From positions 186,001 through 250,000 of the forward strand of contig CAVSSP010000003.1 in the NCBI GenBank assembly GCA_963730685.1: a stretch of DNA of 64,000 nucleotides, given 5' to 3'. How positions within the stretch are numbered: position 1 is the stretch's first letter; each line of letters begins with the position of its first letter. Under the pieces are notes generated by a model. It did not search any database and was not told the origin of the DNA. It saw only the letters and a program-made list of their open reading frames with translations. Below are positions 1 through 7,871 of the stretch, in pieces. The position numbers and the translations under genes are program-made. The DNA is from Bog-756 sp963730685. Lineage in GTDB: Bacteria > Actinomycetota > Acidimicrobiia > Acidimicrobiales > RAAP-2.

Positions 1-34
1 GATGCGGCAGCCACCTTCGGGAGGTCCTGACCCG

Positions 35-856
35 ATGTCGGACCCGGCCACCGGTGGCCGTGCCACGCTGACGCTGGCGACATTCAACGTGCACATGGGG
101 GTGGACGGCTGGGGCCGTCCCTACGACCTGATCGGACAGTGCCGCGCGCTCGACGCCGACATCCTGGTCATGCAGGAATCGTTCACCCCGAGGGACGGGG
201 GTGCGAGCACGGCGGCGAACGTCGCCGTCGCCCTGGGGTATGACGTCGTGGCGGAGGTGCCGCTGGCGCGGGCCCGCCTCTACGAGCCGGTCGCCACCCA
301 CTCGTCGCGGTGGGCTCCGTGGCCGAGCCAGGTGCGCAAGGCGCTCCTGCTCGACGGTGAGCGCTGGAAGGCCGGAAGAAAGTCCGCGGAGCGGGTATTC
401 ACCCGGGGTCATTGGGGCCTCGCCCTCCTCGCCCGGGTGGTCGTCGGGGACGTCGCCGTCATCCATCTGGACCAGCTCCGGCGCGATCCGGCGCGCCGGG
501 CGGTGATCACCTGCACCACCGTCCTGGATGGGCGTCGGGTAGGCATCTACGGCACCCACATGTCGCACATCACCCACGGGTCCCGCGCCCAGTACCGCCA
601 ACTCCGCGCTGTCCTCCCGCACCCGGATACGGCCGCGGTACTGGCGGGTGACATGAACATGTGGGGGCCCCCGGTCAACTCGTACTTCCCGGCGTGGCGT
701 CGCGCCGTCACCGGGAGGACATGGCCGACCCACCGTCCCCACAGCCAACTCGACCATGTGCTCATCACCCCGGCGCTGTCGGTGGTGGGCGCACGGATCG
801 CCGACCGATCGGGTTCGGACCACCGCCCGGTCATGGTCGAACTGGCCCTGGCATGA
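35..856 (+). CDS. Endonuclease/exonuclease/phosphatase-family protein
   Basis: Predicted metal-dependent phosphoesterase of the EEP (DNase I-like) fold; the substrate cannot be told from sequence. The 273-residue product shows the ordered EEP landmarks: LATFNVH with the conserved Asn near residue 18, the metal-ligand Glu in MQES near 48, GTHMSH in the middle, AGDMNMWG, and the terminal SDHRP that carries the catalytic Asp-His pair. No signal peptide is evident, so it is probably cytoplasmic. An earlier in-frame ATG exists at position 2, but ATG 35 is preferred because GGGAGG lies about nine bases upstream. It stands alone, 52 bases before the next gene on the same strand. Confidence 0.8.
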   Translation: MSDPATGGRATLTLATFNVHMGVDGWGRPYDLIGQCRALDADILVMQESFTPRDGGASTAANVAVALGYDVVAEVPLARARLYEPVATHSSRWAPWPSQVRKALLLDGERWKAGRKSAERVFTRGHWGLALLARVVVGDVAVIHLDQLRRDPARRAVITCTTVLDGRRVGIYGTHMSHITHGSRAQYRQLRAVLPHPDTAAVLAGDMNMWGPPVNSYFPAWRRAVTGRTWPTHRPHSQLDHVLITPALSVVGARIADRSGSDHRPVMVELALA

Positions 857-896
857 CCCCGGACCGGCCGTGCCGGACCTCGGTGGCGGCACGCAG

Positions 897-902
897 TAGC
901 GT
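897..902 (+). promoter_or_regulatory. Leaderless -10 box (TAGCGT)
   Basis: TAGCGT is followed by six bases and then the ATG at 909. There is no Shine-Dalgarno sequence, so the transcript probably starts at or next to the start codon. Confidence 0.5.
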
Positions 903-908
903 CGCCCC

Positions 909-1709
909 ATGCCCGAATCGCTCGACGGTTTCGACAGATCGACGTTCAGCTTCGAGGGGTCCACGCGGTCGGTCTACCGAACGGGCGACGGTCCCGCGGT
1001 CATCGTGATCAGCGAGATCCCGGGGATCACCCCCAAGGTCGCCGAATTCGGCCGGACGGTGGCCGCCTCGGGCCTCACGGCCGTGCTTCCCCACATGTTC
1101 GGCGACGACGGCCGGACCCCGTCTCCCGGGTACATCGCCTCGTCCTTCTTCAGCGCCTGCATCGCCAAGGAGTTCACCGTGCTGGCGACGGGACGCACCA
1201 GCCCCGTGATCAGCTGGCTGCGGGCCCTGGCCCGGGACGAACACCGTCGTTGCGGCGGACCCGGGGTCGGGGCGGTCGGAATGTGCTTCACCGGTGGCTT
1301 CGCCCTGGGAATGATGGTCGACGACTCCGTGGTGGCTCCGGTCCTGAGCCAACCGTCGCTCCCGTTCCCCGTGTCGCGCGCCCATCGCCGCGACGTCGGG
1401 CTGTCCGACGACGATCTGGCTCGCGTACAGGCACGGGCGGCGGGCGGGTGCCGAGTGCTCGGACTCCGGTTCAGCGGGGACAAGGCCAGCCCCCCCGAGC
1501 GGTTCGAACATCTGCGCGAGCTGCTCGGCGACCGGTTCGTGGGCGTGGAGATCGATTCGTCCCCTGGTAATCCCCACGGGCACAAGAGGACCGCGCACTC
1601 GGTGTTGACCGAGGATCTCGACGATCGGCCGGGCACTCCGACCCGGGACGCCCTCGACCAGGTACTGGCCTTCTTCACCGAGCACCTGATCGCGTCCCCG
1701 AGCACCTGA
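909..1709 (+). CDS. Dienelactone hydrolase family protein
   Basis: Alpha/beta-hydrolase of the dienelactone hydrolase family (266 aa), expected to cleave an ester or lactone in the cytoplasm. The nucleophile elbow reads GMCFTGG near residue 125, so the nucleophile is Cys as in true DLH enzymes rather than Ser. The acid is plausibly the Asp of RFSGDK near 187, and the base the His in GNPHGHKRTAH near 220. The N-terminal IVISEIPG segment is the family's oxyanion-side strand. Length matches the family. The gene starts directly after a -10-like box without a ribosome-binding site. The physiological substrate is unknown. Confidence 0.8.
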   Translation: MPESLDGFDRSTFSFEGSTRSVYRTGDGPAVIVISEIPGITPKVAEFGRTVAASGLTAVLPHMFGDDGRTPSPGYIASSFFSACIAKEFTVLATGRTSPVISWLRALARDEHRRCGGPGVGAVGMCFTGGFALGMMVDDSVVAPVLSQPSLPFPVSRAHRRDVGLSDDDLARVQARAAGGCRVLGLRFSGDKASPPERFEHLRELLGDRFVGVEIDSSPGNPHGHKRTAHSVLTEDLDDRPGTPTRDALDQVLAFFTEHLIASPST

Positions 1710-1740
1710 CGGCGGCGGTCCGGAGGTCCCGCGGTCCCGG

Positions 1741-2541
1741 TCACACCGTGGCGATCACCTCGCCATGGATCACCGCGAACCAGCCATCGGGTCGGTCGGC
1801 CCACCGGCGCCAGGCGTCGGCGAACAGGATCAGGTCGCCGTCCGTGGCGATGCCGTGGGCCACGAGCTGTTCGGCCATCGAGGAGTGGGTGAACCGCTCA
1901 GCCCACAGGTCGCCCCACCAGGCCCGCTCCGTCGGCGTGGCGAAGCACCACACCGACGCCGACGGCACCACGGTCTGGAACCCGACCGTCTGGGCCCAGT
2001 GGAGCAGCCTCCTGCCGGCGTCCCAGTTGGCGCCGTTGATCCGGGTCAACGCACCGTACGCCTCGATAGCCCGGTCGATCTCGGGCTCGTCGGGAAAGAA
2101 GCGGAAGGTGGGATAGTCGGAGTCACGCGCTGCGACGAGGCCCCCGGGGCGGCACACCCGACGCATCTCGGCCAGGGCGGCGACGGGGTTCCCCACGTGC
2201 TGGAGCACCTGGTGGGCGTGGACCACATCGAAGGTCCCGTCATCGAAGCGAAGACCGAAGACGTCGCCCGCCTCGAAGGAGACCGGGACACCGGCCTCCT
2301 GGGCCGTGGCCGTCGCCTCGGCCACCACCTCTTCGGATGCGTCGATTCCCACCACCCGACCTGGAGCCACACGCTGGGCCAAGTCGCAGGTGATCGTCCC
2401 CGGGCCACAGCCGACATCGAGGAGTGACATCGACGGGCGCAGGTGGGGAAGGAGGTAGGCGGCGGAGTTCGCCGCCGTTCGCCAGCGGTGGGACCGCAGG
2501 ACACTGTCGTGATGCCCATGGGTGTAGGGGATGTCGGTCAT
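1741..2541 (-). CDS. Class I SAM-dependent methyltransferase
   Basis: Predicted small-molecule methyltransferase (266 aa) of the UbiE/COQ5-like Methyltransf_11/25 type. Motif I is LLDVGCGPGTI near residue 41. The acidic residue for the SAM ribose is in GIDASEE, and FDVVHAHQVLQHV near 108 corresponds to motif IV. MTDIPYTHGHHDS is preferred as the N-terminus, since a longer in-frame extension to 2589 is Pro/Ala-rich and has no family counterpart; GAGGGA precedes this ATG closely. Actinobacterial relatives often begin with the same THGHHxSVLRSH pattern. It is convergent with the dienelactone hydrolase gene. The acceptor is unknown. Confidence 0.8.
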   Translation of the reverse strand: MTDIPYTHGHHDSVLRSHRWRTAANSAAYLLPHLRPSMSLLDVGCGPGTITCDLAQRVAPGRVVGIDASEEVVAEATATAQEAGVPVSFEAGDVFGLRFDDGTFDVVHAHQVLQHVGNPVAALAEMRRVCRPGGLVAARDSDYPTFRFFPDEPEIDRAIEAYGALTRINGANWDAGRRLLHWAQTVGFQTVVPSASVWCFATPTERAWWGDLWAERFTHSSMAEQLVAHGIATDGDLILFADAWRRWADRPDGWFAVIHGEVIATV

Positions 2542-2622
2542 TCCCTCAGCATGCGTCGGCGGCGGACCGGGGGCAACGGTAGGGGCCAATTTCGTCTGTT
2601 CGGTCGGTACGTCGGCCGGGCT

Positions 2623-3162
2623 TCACGAGGAGACCCCGTCCACCGGCCTCCCGTCCTCGAGATAGGCGGTGCCGCGGTGGGACAGTGCCTGAGCCACCCG
2701 ACGCCCGACAGGTCCGCTGAGGAGATCGGACGCCTCGGTCGGCAGGACCCAGCGATGGTCGCCGATCTCTTCGGCCTGCAACACGATCTCTTCGGCCTGC
2801 CCGGCGGGCAGTGATCCGCAGTCGAAGAGGTAGCGGAGCCCACCGGGTCGCTCCCTCTTCGGACGGAGGAAATCCACGCATGCCAGGCGCCCGGACGCAA
2901 CGGTGAGCCCGGTCTCCTCGGCCACCTCCCGCCGACATGCCTCCCAGGGGGTCTCGCCGTCGGCCTCCATCTGACCACCCGGGACCGTCCAACCCGACTT
3001 GTAGGTCGGCTTCAGGATCAACAGGCGTCCGGAACCGTCGTTGATCAGCGCGCCGGCCGATGCCGGAATGCGAGGGAGCTCATCGTCGACCATCGCTCCA
3101 TCATCATCGATCCGGACCACCGGCCGGTGCCATCGGGTGGCCGGCACCGGTCGACCCGGCAC
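2623..3162 (-). CDS. NUDIX hydrolase
   Basis: Nucleoside-diphosphate-X pyrophosphohydrolase of unknown substrate. The Nudix box is intact: GGQMEADGETPWEACRREV continuing into AEETGL, matching GX5EX7REUXEEXGU with all metal-binding glutamates. The flanking strands (GALINDGSGRLLILKPTYK and WTVPGG) are also typical. The first in-frame start gives 179 aa, but MVDDELPR at 3093 gives 156 aa, closer to a minimal Nudix protein, and could be the true start. It lies downstream of dnaB on the same strand with a short AT-rich gap (about 3185-3220), so it may be separately transcribed. Confidence 0.85.
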   Translation of the reverse strand: MPGRPVPATRWHRPVVRIDDDGAMVDDELPRIPASAGALINDGSGRLLILKPTYKSGWTVPGGQMEADGETPWEACRREVAEETGLTVASGRLACVDFLRPKRERPGGLRYLFDCGSLPAGQAEEIVLQAEEIGDHRWVLPTEASDLLSGPVGRRVAQALSHRGTAYLEDGRPVDGVSS

Positions 3163-3257
3163 CGTCGACCCAATGGGAACCTCGTGGATATCTTTTTCTG
3201 TTTTACAATTGATAGGTATGCACCGAGGTGCCCTGCCGTCCGGGTTCAGCCGGGTCC

Positions 3258-4646
3258 TCAGACCTTGGCCATGTTGTCGAACCGGGTCTGGTTGCCGATG
3301 AACGCCAGCCGCTTGACGCCGGTAGGACCGTTCCTGTGCTTGGCCACGATGACCTCCGCTGTGCCCTGGGTCTCGGTCGATTCCGGGTTGTAGATCTCGT
3401 CCCGATAGAGGAACAGCACGACGTCCGAGTCCTGCTCGATCGAGCCCGACTCCCTCAGATCGGCGAGCATGGGTCGTTTGTCCTGGCGCATCTCCAGGCC
3501 GCGGGACAGCTGGGACAGCGCCACGACGGGCACTTCGAGCTCGCGGGCCAGGATCTTGAGTCCCCGGCTGATCTCCGACACCTCGACCTGGCGATTCTCC
3601 GCTCCGTGCCGCCCGGTCATCAGCTGGAGGTAGTCCACGACCACCAGGCCCAATCCCACTCTGCTCTTCAGGCGTCGGGCACGCGCCCGGATGTCCATCA
3701 CCGTGAGGTTCGGGTTGTCATCGATGTAGATCGGGGCCTCGCTCATCCGGCTGATGGCGTTGCCGACCTTGGCCCAGTCGGCCTCTCGCAGATTGCCCGT
3801 CCGCATCCGGTTTGCGTCCACCCGGGCCTCGGAGCCGAGGAGGCGTTGGGTCAGCTCCATATGGCTCATCTCCAACGAGAACAACAGCGTCGGAACATGC
3901 AGCTTGATGCCGGCATGGGCCACCATCCCCAGGGCGAACGCCGTCTTCCCCATGGCGGGGCGGGCGCCGACAACGATCAGGTTGGACGGTTGGAGACCGG
4001 ACAGCTGCTCATCGAGGTCGACGTACCCGGTGGCCAATCCCGTGATGGCGTCACCCTGGTCGTACAGGCGCTGGAGATGGTCGAGTCCCTGGCCGAGCAG
4101 GTCACGCAGGGGTGTCATCGAGTCGACCACCCGGCGCTCGGCCACCTCGAAGACCAGGCTCTCTGCCCGATCGAGCACCTCGGAGACGTCTTCGGGCAGG
4201 CTGTAGCCGAGTTCGGTGATCTCCCCCGCCACGGAGACCAGTCGGCGGAGCAAGGCCAGTTCCTCGATGATCCGGGCGTAGTACTCGGCGTTGCCGATGG
4301 AAGGGGTGTTGGCCTGCAGCGACACGAACACCGACGGGTCACCGATGCCTTCGAGAAGGCCGCGACGTCGCAGCTCCTCGGTGACGGTCACCCAGTCGGC
4401 CGGCTCCCCTTCACTGAACAATGAGGTGATCGCCGAGAAGATATGGCCGTGCGACGACTTGTAGAAGTCCTCCGGCTTGCAGACCTCCATGGCGGTGGCA
4501 ATGGCGTCACGGGACAGGAGCATCGCCCCGAGCAGGGACTCCTCGGCTTCGAGGTTGTGCGGTGGCACTCGCCCGACCTGGGTTCCGTTGCCCCCCATGG
4601 GTGACATGAGTCGGCGGGGGCGGGTGTCGTCTAGGGCTTGAACCAT
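3258..4646 (-). CDS. dnaB: Replicative DNA helicase DnaB
   Basis: Hexameric 5'-3' replicative helicase that unwinds DNA at the fork. The 462-aa protein has the N-terminal DnaB domain beginning PPHNLEAEESLLGAML, a linker, then the RecA-like core: Walker A GARPAMGKTAF near residue 232, Walker B VVDYLQLM near 337, and DLRESGSIEQDSDVV with LFLYRDE toward the C-terminus. It ends with the usual FIGNQTRFDN-type tail. No intein interrupts it. It follows rpsF-ssb-rpsR-rplI on the same strand after a 243-base gap that holds two DnaA-box-like sites, so it probably has its own promoter. Confidence 0.95.
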   Translation of the reverse strand: MVQALDDTRPRRLMSPMGGNGTQVGRVPPHNLEAEESLLGAMLLSRDAIATAMEVCKPEDFYKSSHGHIFSAITSLFSEGEPADWVTVTEELRRRGLLEGIGDPSVFVSLQANTPSIGNAEYYARIIEELALLRRLVSVAGEITELGYSLPEDVSEVLDRAESLVFEVAERRVVDSMTPLRDLLGQGLDHLQRLYDQGDAITGLATGYVDLDEQLSGLQPSNLIVVGARPAMGKTAFALGMVAHAGIKLHVPTLLFSLEMSHMELTQRLLGSEARVDANRMRTGNLREADWAKVGNAISRMSEAPIYIDDNPNLTVMDIRARARRLKSRVGLGLVVVDYLQLMTGRHGAENRQVEVSEISRGLKILARELEVPVVALSQLSRGLEMRQDKRPMLADLRESGSIEQDSDVVLFLYRDEIYNPESTETQGTAEVIVAKHRNGPTGVKRLAFIGNQTRFDNMAKV

Positions 4647-4718
4647 CGTTCGTCAACCTTGGCCGACATGGCCTGTGGAACGTAAGTACCTCTTGTTGGG
4701 GAAAGAGGCGTGCAAGGG

Positions 4719-4738
4719 TGTGGACGAACCGTGGACAA
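4719..4738 (-). promoter_or_regulatory. Pair of DnaA-box-like sites upstream of dnaB
   Basis: On the minus strand, TTGTCCACG (4730-4738) and TCGTCCACA (4719-4727) lie in the same orientation, each one base from the actinobacterial DnaA box TTGTCCACA. They sit 70-90 bases upstream of the dnaB start. DnaA control of dnaB is inference. Confidence 0.45.
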
Positions 4739-4836
4739 GGTGGGCTGCCATGGGGACGCCGGTGACCATGGGGCCATCATCCCTGGCCGGTGTGACAGGT
4801 CGGTGGATGCTCCCTGGTGGATCAGCCCGGGAATGC

Positions 4837-4905
4837 CTGCCGGTCAGCCTGCGGCGACGCTGCCGGTCAGCCTGCGGCGACGCTGCCGGTCAGCCTGCGG
4901 CGACG
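4837..4905. repeat. 23-bp tandem repeat x3 over the rplI stop codon
   Basis: Three perfect copies of CTGCCGGTCAGCCTGCGGCGACG lie head to tail at 4837-4859, 4860-4882 and 4883-4905. The copy nearest the gene encodes the last residues and the TGA of rplI, so the repeat is a duplication of the gene's 3' end into the intergenic space. Confidence 0.9.
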
Positions 4906-5336
4906 ACGTCCACCGTCAGCTCGAACACGATGCCACCGACCAACTCGACCCGGACACTGTGCTCGCCCACGGTCTTGATCGGCTCTTCGAGGACCAGGTC
5001 CTTGCGATCCACCACCGCACCGGTCTGGGTCTCGACCTGGCGGACGATGTCAGCAGCCGAGATGGAACCGAACAGGCGGTCGCCGGTGGCCCGAGCCGAC
5101 ATGGAGATGACGTTTCCGACCAGCGTGCGGGCGACGGTCTCGGACGACTCGCGGTCGCGGGCGTCCCGGAGGTCCCGCGAGCGCCGCATTGCCGCCGCCT
5201 GGCTCTCCACGCCGGGGGAGGCCACGATGGCCTTGCCGGCGGGCAGGAGGTGGTTGCGGGCGAACCCTCCGGACACGTCGATGATGTCACCACGCTTGCC
5301 CACCCCGTCGATGTCGCTGCGGAGGAGTACCTTCAC
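4890..5336 (-). CDS. rplI: 50S ribosomal protein L9
   Basis: Large-subunit ribosomal protein L9, which binds 23S rRNA at the base of the L1 stalk. The 148-aa length is normal. The N-domain is highly conserved (MKVLLRSDIDGVGKRGDII, then DVSGGFARNHLLPAGKAI), followed by the connecting helix and the C-domain ending VFELTVDVVAAG. The start is GTG at 5336, one base after the TGA of the extended rpsR frame, so the two are probably translationally coupled. The last codons lie in the 23-bp tandem repeat. It is part of the rpsF-ssb-rpsR-rplI operon. Confidence 0.95.
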   Translation of the reverse strand: MKVLLRSDIDGVGKRGDIIDVSGGFARNHLLPAGKAIVASPGVESQAAAMRRSRDLRDARDRESSETVARTLVGNVISMSARATGDRLFGSISAADIVRQVETQTGAVVDRKDLVLEEPIKTVGEHSVRVELVGGIVFELTVDVVAAG

Positions 5337-5337
5337 G

Positions 5338-5860
5338 TCAAGCCCCGCCTTCTTCGACGATGACCTCGGTCAGCGTGCCGTCGCCGGTACCGGTGACGTC
5401 CAGGACCTCTTCGACCACGACATCCTCGGCCGGGGCCTGGCGAGGGGCATCGTCGGCCAGCGCCGTCGAGGTGGCGTCGGCGGACAGCGACCGCTCTTCG
5501 TCCCTCCGGCCGCGGCCCGAACCTCCCTGGCCGCCGTAGCCGCCCTCACGCCCCCGGCCGCCGCCACGACCGCCGGGGCGCTCCGTGGTCGTGCGCTGGG
5601 TGTACGGAAGGAGCACCAGTTCACGGGCGGTTTTGATGGCGATGGCCACATCGCGCTCGATGCTGAGTGCAGTTCCCCGACACCCGACGGGCGCGGATCT
5701 TGCCCCGGTCGCTCATGTACTTGCGGAGCATGCCGACATCTTTGTAGTCGACCCACTCCACCCGGTCCTTGCACAGGGCACACGGCTTCTTCTTGATGCG
5801 CCGGCCGGTGTCCTTCGGGGCACGCCTGGCGGTGCCTCCGCGATCGTTGTTACGTGCCAT
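5338..5860 (-). CDS. rpsR: 30S ribosomal protein S18 with long C-terminal tail (frame broken)
   Basis: Small-subunit protein S18, partner of S6 on the platform. The N-terminal part reads RRIKKKPCALCKDRV, YKDVGMLRKYMSDRGKIR and ARRVSGNCTQH. The frame is then broken by one extra base near 5659 and resumes as ERDVAIAIKTARELVLLPYT, the standard S18 ending. Removing one base gives 173 aa. That is about twice the usual S18 length, because the frame continues into a Gly/Arg-rich stretch (PGGRGGGRGREGGYGG) and then an acidic tail up to the TGA next to rplI. The Shine-Dalgarno GAGGAG lies inside the end of ssb. The break is probably a sequence error. Confidence 0.85.
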
Positions 5861-5862
5861 GA

Positions 5863-6357
5863 CTAGAAAGGCTCCTCGCTGTATCCATACCCTTGCGGTT
5901 CGGCGGCCTGGCCGCCGGCGGACTGGCCGCCACCCCCGCCGGATGCCCCCGATGGGCGCCCGCCCCCGCCGGACCCGCTGTCGCCGGGCCCCCGCCGCTC
6001 GTTCTTCGTGACCTGGGCGGTGGCCCAGCGGATGCTGGGCCCGATCTCGTCGGCCACGACCTCGACCTTCGACCGCTTGTCGCCGTCGGGGGTCTCCCAG
6101 CTGCGCTGGTCGAGCCGGCCGGTCACGATGACCCGGGAACCCCGGCTGAGGCTCTCCGCCGCGTTCTCAGCCATCTCACGCCAGCAGACCACGTCGAAGA
6201 ACGAGGTGGCCTCCTCCCATTCCTGGGTCTGACGGTTCTGCCACCGGCGGTTGACGGCCAGCCCGAAGCTGGCGGTGGCCTGACCGGTATTGGTGAACCG
6301 GAGCTCTGGATCGCGGGTGATGTTGCCCACCAGCGTCACGACGTTTCCGTTGGCCAT
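5863..6357 (-). CDS. ssb: Single-stranded DNA-binding protein
   Basis: Tetrameric SSB that coats single-stranded DNA and recruits repair and replication proteins. The 164-aa product has the OB-fold N-terminus (NVVTLVGNITRDPELRFT, VNRRW, TSFFDVVCWREMAENA), then a Gly/Ser-rich disordered linker from about residue 118, and an acidic tip ending YSEEPF, an actinobacterial variant of the DDDIPF interaction peptide. Start ATG 6357 is chosen because GGGAGAG precedes it; a five-codon upstream extension is possible. It lies directly after rpsF and before rpsR in the conserved operon. Confidence 0.95.
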   Translation of the reverse strand: MANGNVVTLVGNITRDPELRFTNTGQATASFGLAVNRRWQNRQTQEWEEATSFFDVVCWREMAENAAESLSRGSRVIVTGRLDQRSWETPDGDKRSKVEVVADEIGPSIRWATAQVTKNERRGPGDSGSGGGGRPSGASGGGGGQSAGGQAAEPQGYGYSEEPF

Positions 6358-6358
6358 C

Positions 6359-6700
6359 TCAGCTCTCCCCACCGGTGGATGCAGCGGCCGCGGCGGCCCG
6401 GCGGCCGGCGACCTTGTCCGGCAGGCGGATCACCTTGTGACGCAGGACTTCGTCGGCCAGGACGAACACCCGCTCCATGTCGGCGACAGCCGGGGGTTCG
6501 GCGGTCAACTCGATGACCACGTAGTAGCCCTCGCGCTTGTGCTGCAGCTCATAGGCGAACGTCCGACGACCCCAGCGCTCCACCCGGCCCGGGTTGCCCC
6601 CCTTGGCCTTGAGTGCCGCCAGTGCCCGATCGAGCACCCCGTTCACGGCCGACTCGTCGGCACCGGTATCGAAAATCACCATTGTCTCGTATGGCCGCAT
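6359..6700 (-). CDS. rpsF: 30S ribosomal protein S6
   Basis: Small-subunit protein S6, which dimerises with S18 on 16S rRNA. The 113-aa sequence begins MRPYETMVIFD and contains RRTFAYELQHKREGYYVVIEL and DEVLRHKVIRLPD, all diagnostic. The C-terminus is Ala-rich. ATG 6700 is supported by GAGGTGAG with six-base spacing; longer in-frame starts to 6778 are not needed. First gene of the rpsF-ssb-rpsR-rplI operon. Its TGA is followed immediately by the ssb start. Confidence 0.95.
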   Translation of the reverse strand: MRPYETMVIFDTGADESAVNGVLDRALAALKAKGGNPGRVERWGRRTFAYELQHKREGYYVVIELTAEPPAVADMERVFVLADEVLRHKVIRLPDKVAGRRAAAAAASTGGES

Positions 6701-6865
6701 GGGCGGCTCACCTCCCTCTGGATCGGACAGGACATGCCCGAGCCCCACGTCGTGGAGCAGGTCGGAACAGATGGCCACCCGCAGATGGCCCGGAACGACC
6801 GCAGTACTCTACCGGCAATCCGCAGGGGGGCCGCACCGGGCCGCGTGCGCCGCTTCAGCCAGGGC

Positions 6866-7681
6866 TCAGTGGTAGACCTCGGCGTCGGCGGGAAACGATC
6901 CGGAACGGACGTCGGCGGCGTAGCGCGCCACCGCGTCGGTGGCCGCGGGGCCCAGCTCGGCGTACCGGCGCACGAATTTCGGCACCGTGGCGTTGAAGCC
7001 GAGCAGGTCGTGGAAGACCAGCACCTGTCCGTCGCAGTCCGGGCCCGCACCGATCCCGATCGTGGGCACCTCGAGGGACTCGGTGATGACCCGGCCGACC
7101 GATTCGGGGATCCCCTCCAGGACCACGGCGAAACAGCCGGCGGCCACGATCGCCTTGGCCCCGACGCTGAGGGCGTGGGCGGTGGCCTCGTCCTTGCCCT
7201 GGACGCGGAAGCCACCCATCACGTTGACCGACTGGGGCGTCAGCCCGAGATGGCCCATGACCGGGATCTCCGCGGCCACCAGGGCCTCGATCATGGGCAC
7301 ACGGTTGAGCCCGCCCTCCAACTTCACCGCCTGGGCCCCGGCCCGGATGAGGGTGGCGGCGTTCCGGACGGTGTCCACCGCGTCGAGGTGGTAGCTCATC
7401 CAGGGGAGGTCGGCCACGACCAGGGGCTCGGGTCTGGCTCGGGCCACGGCCGCCGTGTGGTGGGCCATGTCCTCGATGGTCACCTGCAGGCTGTTCTCAT
7501 AGCCGAGCACGTTGTTGCCCACCGAGTCCCCCACCAGGATGATGTCGACGCCGGCGGCGTCGGCGATCCGGGCCCCGGGGGCGTCGTACGCGGTGACCAT
7601 CACCAGTGCGGGGTGGCCGGTGCGCCGCTTGGCAGCTCGGACGGCCGGAACGGTGACCGGCGCGGACCGGGGTTCGGGCAT
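6866..7681 (-). CDS. panB: 3-methyl-2-oxobutanoate hydroxymethyltransferase
   Basis: First enzyme of pantothenate (coenzyme A) synthesis. It transfers a hydroxymethyl group from methylene-tetrahydrofolate to alpha-ketoisovalerate, giving ketopantoate. The 271-aa length is typical. Metal and catalytic residues are visible: VGDSVGNNVLGYENS with a Mg ligand Asp, ADLPWMSY with the second Asp, KLEGG with Glu, and VLEGIPE with the general-base Glu. The product has no signal peptide and acts in the cytoplasm as a decamer in known homologues. ATG 7681 follows AGGAGG at six bases, better than the longer start at 7753. No panC or panD is nearby. Confidence 0.93.
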   Translation of the reverse strand: MPEPRSAPVTVPAVRAAKRRTGHPALVMVTAYDAPGARIADAAGVDIILVGDSVGNNVLGYENSLQVTIEDMAHHTAAVARARPEPLVVADLPWMSYHLDAVDTVRNAATLIRAGAQAVKLEGGLNRVPMIEALVAAEIPVMGHLGLTPQSVNVMGGFRVQGKDEATAHALSVGAKAIVAAGCFAVVLEGIPESVGRVITESLEVPTIGIGAGPDCDGQVLVFHDLLGFNATVPKFVRRYAELGPAATDAVARYAADVRSGSFPADAEVYH

Positions 7682-7859
7682 GTGAATCCTCCTTGTCGAA
7701 CCGTCCAGCGCCCGGAGGCTGCCGGCGGCATGGGCGGCGATCAGTTCAGTCACCGCGGAGCACTGCGTACGCCAACCACCAGCCTAGCGGTGGTCGGGGG
7801 AGAAGGCGATGGCCTCCCGGACCTCCGTCCGACATGCGATGGCCTACCGGTTCGGGGCC

Positions 7860-7865
7860 TACAGT
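7860..7865 (+). promoter_or_regulatory. Leaderless -10 box (TACAGT)
   Basis: TACAGT followed by six bases and then the ATG at 7872, with no convincing ribosome-binding site. Confidence 0.5.
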
Positions 7866-7871
7866 CTGGAA

